Origin: Robiginitomaculum sp.
Lineage (GTDB): Bacteria; Pseudomonadota; Alphaproteobacteria; Caulobacterales; Maricaulaceae
Reading direction: 5' to 3'
Assembly (NCBI GenBank): GCA_002733735.2
Contig: NVWT02000005.1
Span: 67,972-73,068 of the forward strand
Length of the DNA stretch: 5,097 bases
A program made the translations under genes and the position numbers. Positions 1-5,097 of this stretch are shown here, piece by piece (position 1 is the first letter of the stretch; each line of letters opens with the position of its first letter). Below the pieces are notes generated by a model. It had not been told where the DNA came from. It searched no databases and worked only from the letters and a program-made list of their open reading frames with translations.

Positions 1-588
1 AATATCGTGCCTGGTTTACTGGGCATTATTTTATCTATGACCATGACCTTGATGACCGCCGTAGCACTTACCAGAGAAACCGAACGCGGCACTATGGAAA
101 ATCTGCTGGCGATGCCGGCTCGCCCCCTAGAGGTGATGAGCGGAAAAATTCTGCCCTATGTACTGGTAGGCTATGTGCAAACCATCGTGGTGATGATAGC
201 GGCGAGAAGTGTGTTTGACATACCGATGAATGGTTCAATCTTGTTATTTTTTATCGTTACAACCTTATATATATTTGTAAACCTAACCATCGGATTTGTA
301 TTTTCGACCATTGCCCGCTCACAAATGCAAGCCATGCAAATGACGTTTTTCCTTCTATTGCCGCAAATTCTACTCTCTGGTTTTATGTTTCCATTTCGCG
401 GCATGCCGGGCTGGGCGCAGGTCATCGGCGAAGCTTTGCCGGCTACTCATTATATACGTTTAATGCGAGGTATTATGCTCAAAGGCGCAGAAGCAAGCGA
501 CTTATGGGCAGATATCTGGCCGCTTGGCTTGATGGTTTTACTGGTTAGTGCCTTGGCTTTGCAGAGGTATCGGCGCACATTAGACTGA
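1..588 (+). CDS. ABC-2 type transporter permease, C-terminal part (5' end outside window)
   Basis: This is the C-terminal 195 residues of an inner-membrane permease subunit of an ABC exporter. The reading frame is open from base 1 and ends at TGA 586-588. The GTG at 7 is therefore unlikely to be the true start; YhhJ/YbhR/YbhS-like family members are usually about 370 residues, so roughly half is missing. The visible part begins with a hydrophobic helix (about residues 4-22). It is followed by the cytoplasmic signature ETERGTMENLLAMP (about 25-38), typical of the ABC2_membrane family, where the permease contacts its ATPase. Four more hydrophobic segments follow, near residues 55-70, 79-103, 113-131 and 178-192. 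The re-entrant region FPFRGMPGWAQ lies before the last helix. The protein ends in a short basic tail (RYRRTLD). The substrate cannot be told from this fragment. The ATPase and membrane-fusion subunits would be expected upstream. An 88-base gap separates it from the lipoate genes, so a functional link is not implied. Confidence 0.9.
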   Translation, partial: NIVPGLLGIILSMTMTLMTAVALTRETERGTMENLLAMPARPLEVMSGKILPYVLVGYVQTIVVMIAARSVFDIPMNGSILLFFIVTTLYIFVNLTIGFVFSTIARSQMQAMQMTFFLLLPQILLSGFMFPFRGMPGWAQVIGEALPATHYIRLMRGIMLKGAEASDLWADIWPLGLMVLLVSALALQRYRRTLD

Positions 589-676
589 GTTTCTTGTGAA
601 TTTGCACAAAAAACTTGGCAAGTGGGTACATTAGCAGTTACGAATACAAGAAAGAGTATTTCGCAAGGGGTTATAT
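589..676 (+). promoter_or_regulatory. Intergenic leader of the lipoate operon with three small dyads
   Basis: This is the only non-coding gap in the window and so the likeliest site for a promoter of the downstream genes. It holds three inverted repeats: TTGTG-N6-CACAA at 594-609, the 11-base ACTTGGCAAGT at 613-623, and an imperfect hairpin CGAATAC / GTATTTCG at 641-663 with an 8-base A-rich loop. None is followed by a T-run on the + strand, so none is a convincing rho-independent terminator for the permease gene. I see no clear -35/-10 pair. TTGGCA at 615-620 could be a -35, but nothing close to TATAAT lies 16-18 bases downstream. Operator or leader-hairpin roles are inference only. Confidence 0.4.
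665..670 (+). promoter_or_regulatory. Shine-Dalgarno site of lipS1
   Basis: AAGGGG lies six bases before the ATG at 677 and supports that start. It sits directly 3' of the 641-663 imperfect hairpin, leaving the site itself single-stranded in that fold. Confidence 0.75.
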
Positions 677-1714
677 ATGGGCTGGCAAAAGCAAATTTTG
701 CAAATTGAAGAGCTGGAAGACGCTGAATTTGATGCAGGGCTAATATCTCGCATGCAAGCAAATTCTTCTCTTTCCTTAAACCGGCCAATACGGTTCTCGA
801 CCCCAACTTTTAGGGAATTTGAATCAAATGAGCTTTCCGGTTGCGGTAAAAACTCATTTCCAGCTTTTTCTATAACTGCCGGCGGTTGCGCGCTTAATTG
901 TGATCATTGTCAGAAGAAAATTCTGGAACCGATGATCCCAGCTACCAAGCCGCAAATGCTCGACCAAAAAGTCCGCGATATGATCTTAATGCAAGACCTG
1001 CAAGGGTTTTTGCTGTCCGGTGGTTCTAACCGGCGCAACGAAATCAGGTATGAACGATACTTGCCAGTGGTCGAGAAGCTTAAACATGATTTTCCGCACC
1101 TGCAAATTGCCATTCATACTGCTTTACTCGATGAAGCTGCCGCCCAACGCATGGAAGATGCCGGTGTAGATAGCGCGATGATGGATATGATCGGAGCGCA
1201 AGAAACCATCAAACAAGTATATAAACTCGACCGTCCGGTGGCTGATTTTGAAGCTACATTGGCCGCATTGACTTCAACCAACCTCAAAGTCACCCCGCAC
1301 ATTGTAATTGGCCTGCACTATGGCAAATTACTTGGCGAGCAAAACGCCCTAGACATTATCGCCCGTTATGATGTGCATGCGCTAGTATTGGTGGTGATCA
1401 TGCCGTTTTACGCCAAGCCCGGTACATTCGAGACCCCATCTACCAAGGATGTCGGAGAAATATTTTTGGCCGCCAGAAAACGTTTGCCAGACAAGCAGGT
1501 ATTACTTGGCTGCGCTCGTCCGCCGGGCATGCACAAGCGGGTAACAGATGCTTATGCGGTAATGGCCGGTCTTGACGGTATTGCTTTTCCTGCCGATGGC
1601 GCAGTAGCTGTTTCAAAGATCATTGGCCGCCCATCGCATCAAGAACATGCCTGTTGCGCCATTAAAATTGGCGGCAGTAAAGCTGCACAAACTTCGGCCA
1701 CTTGCGCCGCATGA
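677..1714 (+). CDS. lipS1: Radical SAM protein, lipoyl synthase component (LipS1-like)
   Basis: A 345-residue cytoplasmic radical SAM enzyme of the group long annotated as 'biotin synthase homologs'. The SAM-binding [4Fe-4S] motif is C71-x3-C75-x2-C78 (CALNCDHC). The glycine-rich SAM-contact segment LLSGGSNRR follows at 112-120, and an (βα) barrel continues to about residue 318. Further cysteines that could bind a second, auxiliary cluster are C56 (SGCGKN), C279 in the GCARPPG segment, and C326, C327 and C343 in a cysteine-rich tail. In Thermococcus, LipS1 and LipS2 each carry two [4Fe-4S] clusters, and LipS1 adds the second sulfur, at C6, to an 8-mercaptooctanoyl-lysine protein. The start is set by the AAGGGG site. 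The stop overlaps the lipT ATG (ATGA). The radical SAM class and lipoyl-operon membership are firm. The number '1' is inferred from gene order, and a swap with the other radical SAM gene is possible. No lipA-type duplicated CX4CX5C motif is present. Confidence 0.8.
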   Translation: MGWQKQILQIEELEDAEFDAGLISRMQANSSLSLNRPIRFSTPTFREFESNELSGCGKNSFPAFSITAGGCALNCDHCQKKILEPMIPATKPQMLDQKVRDMILMQDLQGFLLSGGSNRRNEIRYERYLPVVEKLKHDFPHLQIAIHTALLDEAAAQRMEDAGVDSAMMDMIGAQETIKQVYKLDRPVADFEATLAALTSTNLKVTPHIVIGLHYGKLLGEQNALDIIARYDVHALVLVVIMPFYAKPGTFETPSTKDVGEIFLAARKRLPDKQVLLGCARPPGMHKRVTDAYAVMAGLDGIAFPADGAVAVSKIIGRPSHQEHACCAIKIGGSKAAQTSATCAA

Positions 1715-2823
1715 ACAACCAACCAGACATTTTGGTGCTAGGACTTGGACCAGCAGGCGCATGCGCTGCTACAGCTTGTGCGAAAGCTGGGTTTAACGTG
1801 ATGGCTATAGAGAAGAAAGCCATTGCCGGTGCGCCGGTGCAGTGCGCGGAATTTGTTCCGGCGATGATCGGCTCTGAAGTTGCCGCTCTTAATGAAACCA
1901 GCATTCAAGCGATCCGCTCTATGGTGACTTTTGTCGAGGATCAACCGCCGGACTTTATGGCGAACTTTCCAGGAAGAATGATTGACCGCGAGGGCTTTGA
2001 CCGTGAATTGGGCGAACAAGCCAAAGCCGCAGGCGCTGAATTACACTATGGCCTAAAAGCGCAAAACATTTCCGATACTGGTACGCTCACGCTTTCGAAC
2101 GGCAACCAAATCTTACCAAGAATACTAATAGGAGCCGATGGGCCAAATTCACTGGCAGGCAATGCAATTGGTTCGGTGATCAGCGATTACCTTGAAACCC
2201 GGCAGATCAGTGTGCCTTTACTGCAAGCCTTCGATAATACAGACATATTTCTAAGTCAGCACATTACCGGAGGTTACGCTTGGGCATTTCCCAAAGCAGG
2301 TGTAGTCAATATTGGCCTTGGGGTTCACCCACAAGCCCGTAGCCATATGAAGACTTTGCTTGATGAGTTACACCAAAAACTGATCGCCGAGGGTCGTGTT
2401 GGCTCGCAAATCCTTGGCCATACCGGTGGGCGCATTCCGGCAAGCGGCATGGTTAAGCCTTGGGGAGTTATCGGATCAACCCTATGTCTGTTGGCTGGAG
2501 ATGCCGCAGGTCTAACCAATCCAATTACCGGAGCCGGCATAAATTCGGCGGTAATTAGCGGCAAGCTGGCTGGGGACGCGGCAGTTCATTATTTATCCAA
2601 TGATAACAACATAACAGCCGCAGATAATTACCAAGAAGACCTTGAAGATTTGTTTGGCGCATCTTTGGCACGAGCTGTTGCTCACCGCCAAAGACTTGCT
2701 ACTTACTGGCACCAAGACAACACCCCCTCGCCGGAACAATTACGCGGCGGTTGGATCGCCTATGACCAATATTGGCAAAATCAAAACACCATATCAATAA
2801 AGGAAAACCCATGTCCTGCTTGA
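1711..2823 (+). CDS. lipT: FAD-dependent geranylgeranyl-reductase-like oxidoreductase (LipT-like)
   Basis: A 370-residue flavoprotein. Its N-terminus is a Rossmann dinucleotide-binding fold: G11-L-G13-P-A-G16, with E34 at the end of the second strand to bind the FAD ribose. The segment APVQCAEF at 41-48 (C45) corresponds to the conserved cysteine region of the geranylgeranyl reductase family. GADGPNS lies at 141-147, GGYAWAFPK at 187-195, and the second FAD motif LAGDAAGLTNPITGAG at 261-276. I see no membrane helix. The family normally reduces isoprenoid double bonds. Lodged between two radical SAM lipoyl synthase genes, this copy is more likely the flavoprotein called LipT in sulfur oxidisers, for which a redox role such as supplying electrons to the radical SAM partners is a hypothesis, not shown here. 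ATG 1711 overlaps the upstream stop as ATGA with no clear Shine-Dalgarno, suggesting translational coupling. A TTG at 1702 would add only three residues. Confidence 0.8.
   Translation: MNNQPDILVLGLGPAGACAATACAKAGFNVMAIEKKAIAGAPVQCAEFVPAMIGSEVAALNETSIQAIRSMVTFVEDQPPDFMANFPGRMIDREGFDRELGEQAKAAGAELHYGLKAQNISDTGTLTLSNGNQILPRILIGADGPNSLAGNAIGSVISDYLETRQISVPLLQAFDNTDIFLSQHITGGYAWAFPKAGVVNIGLGVHPQARSHMKTLLDELHQKLIAEGRVGSQILGHTGGRIPASGMVKPWGVIGSTLCLLAGDAAGLTNPITGAGINSAVISGKLAGDAAVHYLSNDNNITAADNYQEDLEDLFGASLARAVAHRQRLATYWHQDNTPSPEQLRGGWIAYDQYWQNQNTISIKENPCPA
2801..2804 (+). promoter_or_regulatory. Shine-Dalgarno site that decides the lipS2 start
   Basis: AGGA, within AATAAAGGAAA, lies six bases before ATG 2811. 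It favours that start over the in-frame TTG at 2772, which would add 13 residues and has no such site. The ribosome-binding site lies inside the 3' end of lipT. Confidence 0.7.
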
Positions 2824-4106
2824 AACCAGAAGGCGCCGCCCCACGAAAAACATCTGCTGATGATCCAGACTTTAATGCTTTTGATGTGATGGAGCCGCGC
2901 AAGCCAAACATCACCCCAAAGAATTTAAGAAATGGCGGGCGGGTCAAAACTGACGACATGCCACCAACCGGCCTTTATCTGCCGAATAACAATATCCAAA
3001 CCCCTAATATGACCTCGCCAGAATACGTGCAGCTCTCCACGGCGGCAGCTTTGACCCTTGGCATTATGCCAGGCAAGATGCATCGCTGTGAATGCACCAG
3101 ATGCCTAAACATCTTGCTGACATACCCAGAGGGCTGTCGGGCTAATTGCGCCTATTGCGGACTAGCCAGACACCGTGAGGCCGATCGTGATTACGCTGAT
3201 CGCAACTTCATTCGCGTTGATTGGCCAAGCGTTCCGATGGATCAGATCATCGACATTGTTGCCAAAGATCCTGAAAATTCACCATTTCATCGCATGTGTA
3301 TTTCAATGATCACCCACCCGCGTTCTGATGACGATACGGTAACGGTGCTAAAGAAATGGACTGCCAAAATCGACCCCTCAGCAATTGCAATCTCAATCCT
3401 TTCAAATCCGACCACGATGGGACGTTCCAATGTCGCGGAATTACATGATCTCGGCAGCGATATTTTCACCGTTGCCCTTGATGCCGCCACCCCAGAATTA
3501 TTTGATCGAACCCGTGGTAAAGGCGTTCAAAGCCCGCATACTTGGAAGAAATACTGGGAAGTTTTACTTGATGCCAAGGATATTTTCGGGCCGCAAAAGT
3601 TTGGCGCGCATATTATCGTCGGCATGGGTGAAACCGAATATGAAATTCTGACCCTAGTCGAGCAGTTAGTGCAGATGGGCGGCCACAGCCACATGTTTTG
3701 CTTTTATCCAGAAAAAGGCTCGTTGATGGATCATTTACCGGCCACTCCGCGCGATCAATGGCGGCGTGTGCAATTAGGCCGGTATTTGCTGGATTATTGC
3801 GGCGCCAAGGTCAAACATATGAACTTCGATAGTGAAGGCCGGATCATTGATTTTGGCTTACCTAAGGCCGAGCTGGATATGATCATTGATACCGGAATTG
3901 CCTTTCGCACTTCCGGTTGCCCGGGTAAATTTGCCGATGACATTTCTGCTTGTGATCGACCCTATGGCGATAGTCCACCATCAGATATTGCCTCTTATCC
4001 GTTTCAACCAAAAGACGTTGATTTACGCCGGATCAGACAGCAATTAGACATGGAAAAGCCGGGCGAAAGCTATGAAGAAGGCGACGATTTGGAAGACTGG
4101 AAATGA
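2811..4106 (+). CDS. lipS2: Radical SAM protein, lipoyl synthase component (LipS2-like)
   Basis: A 431-residue radical SAM protein, clearly different in sequence from the one at 677-1714. The first 70 or so residues are polar and rich in Pro, Asp and Lys and are probably disordered. The core has C109-x3-C113-x2-C116 (CRANCAYC) for the SAM cluster. Just before it lies the compact motif C93-x-C95-x2-C98 (CECTRC), and there are late cysteines C370 and C381; these are candidate ligands for a second [4Fe-4S] cluster that could donate sulfur. RNFIRVDWP at 131-139 and HIIVGMGETEYE at 267-278 fit the biotin-synthase-like radical SAM fold. The C-terminus is acidic (YEEGDDLEDWK). In Thermococcus, LipS2 acts first, placing sulfur at C8 of the octanoyl group on the carrier lysine. 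The start overlaps lipT by 13 bases, and the end overlaps the ligase gene as ATGA. Family and pathway are well supported. The LipS1/LipS2 numbering relative to its partner is inferred from order. Confidence 0.8.
   Translation: MSCLKPEGAAPRKTSADDPDFNAFDVMEPRKPNITPKNLRNGGRVKTDDMPPTGLYLPNNNIQTPNMTSPEYVQLSTAAALTLGIMPGKMHRCECTRCLNILLTYPEGCRANCAYCGLARHREADRDYADRNFIRVDWPSVPMDQIIDIVAKDPENSPFHRMCISMITHPRSDDDTVTVLKKWTAKIDPSAIAISILSNPTTMGRSNVAELHDLGSDIFTVALDAATPELFDRTRGKGVQSPHTWKKYWEVLLDAKDIFGPQKFGAHIIVGMGETEYEILTLVEQLVQMGGHSHMFCFYPEKGSLMDHLPATPRDQWRRVQLGRYLLDYCGAKVKHMNFDSEGRIIDFGLPKAELDMIIDTGIAFRTSGCPGKFADDISACDRPYGDSPPSDIASYPFQPKDVDLRRIRQQLDMEKPGESYEEGDDLEDWK
4091..4095 (+). promoter_or_regulatory. 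Shine-Dalgarno site of the lipoate ligase gene
   Basis: GGAAG lies seven bases before ATG 4103, inside the last codons of the upstream gene. It supports the ATGA-overlap start together with translational coupling. Confidence 0.6.
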
Positions 4107-5097
4107 ACAAGCCAGAGTTTCGCGTAATTGATACTGGCTTGCGTTCTGGTCGTCAAAACATTGCCTTTGATGCGGCGATGATCGAAGCCCACCAAACAGG
4201 TGCTATTGGCGACAGTGTCCGCTTTATTCACTTTGAACCTTGTGCGTTGGTTGGTCGCCATCAAGACCTAAGCCGGGAGTTAAAGCTTGATTATTGCCAA
4301 GCCAACAATATCCAAACCGTGCGCCGGATCACTGGTGGCGGGGCGATTTATATGGACACAGGGCAGATCGGTTGGGCATTGGTGTTTTCGCGAAAAACCT
4401 TGGAAATTTCCGATCTTGGCGAACTTACCAAAGCCATTTGCGAAGCCGCCGCCCACGGCCTGTCGAAATTGGGTATCAATGCCCAATTCCGCCCACGTAA
4501 TGACATAGAGGTGCAGGGGCGCAAAATCGGCGGCTCTGGCGGGTTTTTTGATGGTGATACCCTGTTTTTCCAAGGTACAGTGCTGATTGATACTGATCCG
4601 TCCGTCATGATGTCGGCATTAAACGTCGCCAAAACCAAATTGCAAAAGCGCCAATTAGATGATGCCAGCGCAAGAGTAACCACCTTAAAACAACTGCTCG
4701 GCACTGCTCCTGCGATAGAAACCATCAAACAATCGTTACTAACCGGCTTTGAAGAAAAACTGGGAATTTCTATTCGAGAAGAACACTCTTGCACCGAAGA
4801 AGAACGACTGTCGAAACAGTATTTCGATGAAGAAATTGGCCAAGACGAATATGTCCATGAGATCGACCGCGCCGATGCCAGATCAGACGTGTTACACGGC
4901 TCCCATACTGGTGCTGGCGGCACGGTAGAGGCCTTTGTGCGCCTTGAGGGCAATAATGATGAACGCCTACGCGAAGTATTACTTACCGGCGATTTTTTCG
5001 TAACTCCGCCACGGCTTGTGCTTGATCTCGAAAGCCATTTACGGCGGGTTGAAGTCTCACACATTGGCGAAGAAGTGCAGGCTTTCTTTGCAAAAAC
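4103..5097 (+). CDS. slpl(AB): Lipoate-protein ligase, fused catalytic and accessory domains (sLpl(AB)-like), 3' end outside window
   Basis: The reading frame is open for 331 residues from ATG 4103 to the window edge, with no stop. The N-terminal part is a biotin/lipoate ligase fold. RRITGGGAIYMD at 74-85 matches the RRxxGGGxVxHD-type lipoyl-AMP binding motif. NDIEVQGRKIGGSG at 133-146 contains the expected catalytic lysine K141. TLFFQGTVLID at 153-163 continues the fold. The C-terminal part has the accessory (LplB) signature: AGGTVEAFVRLEG at 271-283, LTGDFFVTPP at 294-303 and a following LESHL. The enzyme is expected to activate free octanoate or lipoate with ATP and transfer it to a lysine of a carrier protein, here probably a lipoate-binding protein of the sHdr system, after which the radical SAM proteins add sulfur. 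The length is already near that of two-domain ligases (E. coli LplA is 338), so only a short C-terminal piece is probably missing. It could act on general lipoate-dependent enzymes instead. Confidence 0.85.
   Translation, partial: MNKPEFRVIDTGLRSGRQNIAFDAAMIEAHQTGAIGDSVRFIHFEPCALVGRHQDLSRELKLDYCQANNIQTVRRITGGGAIYMDTGQIGWALVFSRKTLEISDLGELTKAICEAAAHGLSKLGINAQFRPRNDIEVQGRKIGGSGGFFDGDTLFFQGTVLIDTDPSVMMSALNVAKTKLQKRQLDDASARVTTLKQLLGTAPAIETIKQSLLTGFEEKLGISIREEHSCTEEERLSKQYFDEEIGQDEYVHEIDRADARSDVLHGSHTGAGGTVEAFVRLEGNNDERLREVLLTGDFFVTPPRLVLDLESHLRRVEVSHIGEEVQAFFAK

Noticed and set aside
7..588. Full-length 193-residue permease starting at GTG 7
   Set aside because: The frame is open to base 1, no ribosome-binding site can be judged, and the family is about twice this length, so the gene continues upstream.
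594..612. Rho-independent terminator after the permease gene
   Set aside because: The stem is only five AT-rich base pairs and is followed by A residues rather than T on the + strand.
615..643. Sigma-70 promoter TTGGCA with a -10 about 17 bases downstream
   Set aside because: The hexamer at the right distance is TTACGA, a poor match to TATAAT, so it was not listed as a promoter.
450..806. 118-residue minus-strand frame spanning the intergenic gap
   Set aside because: It overlaps the permease end and the lipS1 start, shows no domain or membrane pattern, and I see no convincing start signal. It would also clash with the expected promoter region.
677..1714. Biotin synthase (BioB)
   Set aside because: The fold group is related, but neither radical SAM protein has other biotin genes nearby, and the lipoate ligase and LipT context points to lipoyl synthesis.
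3385..3651. 88-residue + strand frame inside the LipS2-like gene
   Set aside because: It is out of frame with a well-supported gene and has no recognisable domain.
4348..5064. 238-residue open frame on the minus strand
   Set aside because: It lies wholly antisense to the lipoate ligase gene, whose motifs (RRITGGGA, GRKIGGSG, TGDFF) are unmistakable. The minus-strand product is Ser/Arg-rich with no recognisable domain, typical of a shadow frame.

Overview
The window holds the 3' end of an ABC-2 family transporter permease (1-588), a short intergenic region with several small dyad symmetries (589-676), and then four tightly packed genes on the + strand that run to the right edge. These four are two different radical SAM proteins, a geranylgeranyl-reductase-like flavoprotein between them, and a lipoate-protein ligase with its accessory domain fused at the C-terminus. 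The last gene (4103 to the edge) has no stop codon inside the window. No rRNA, tRNA, CRISPR array, insertion sequence or long repeat was seen.

The four-gene set matches the non-canonical lipoate assembly route described for sulfur-oxidising prokaryotes with the sHdr (heterodisulfide-reductase-like) system, and in part for Thermococcales. An sLpl(AB)-type ligase loads octanoate or lipoate onto a lysine of a carrier protein. Two radical SAM proteins, LipS2 and then LipS1, insert sulfur at C8 and then C6. LipT is a flavoprotein of unproven function that accompanies them. Neither classical LipA nor LipB is visible here. The order read from the sequence is lipS1 - lipT - lipS2 - slpl(AB). The family calls are firm, but which radical SAM protein is LipS1 and which is LipS2 rests on gene order and memory of the families and is less certain.

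The genes behave as one translational unit. lipS1/lipT and lipS2/slpl meet at ATGA start/stop overlaps (1711-1714 and 4103-4106), and lipT/lipS2 overlap by 13 bases. lipS1 has a good Shine-Dalgarno sequence after the only real gap, so a promoter and any operator would most simply lie in 589-676, unless transcription reads through from the transporter gene.

The organism looks like a Gram-negative bacterium of roughly balanced base composition. A proteobacterium with sHdr-dependent sulfur oxidation is the most natural inference, but no sHdr or lipoate-binding-protein gene lies inside the window, so this is a prediction about the flanks rather than an observation.
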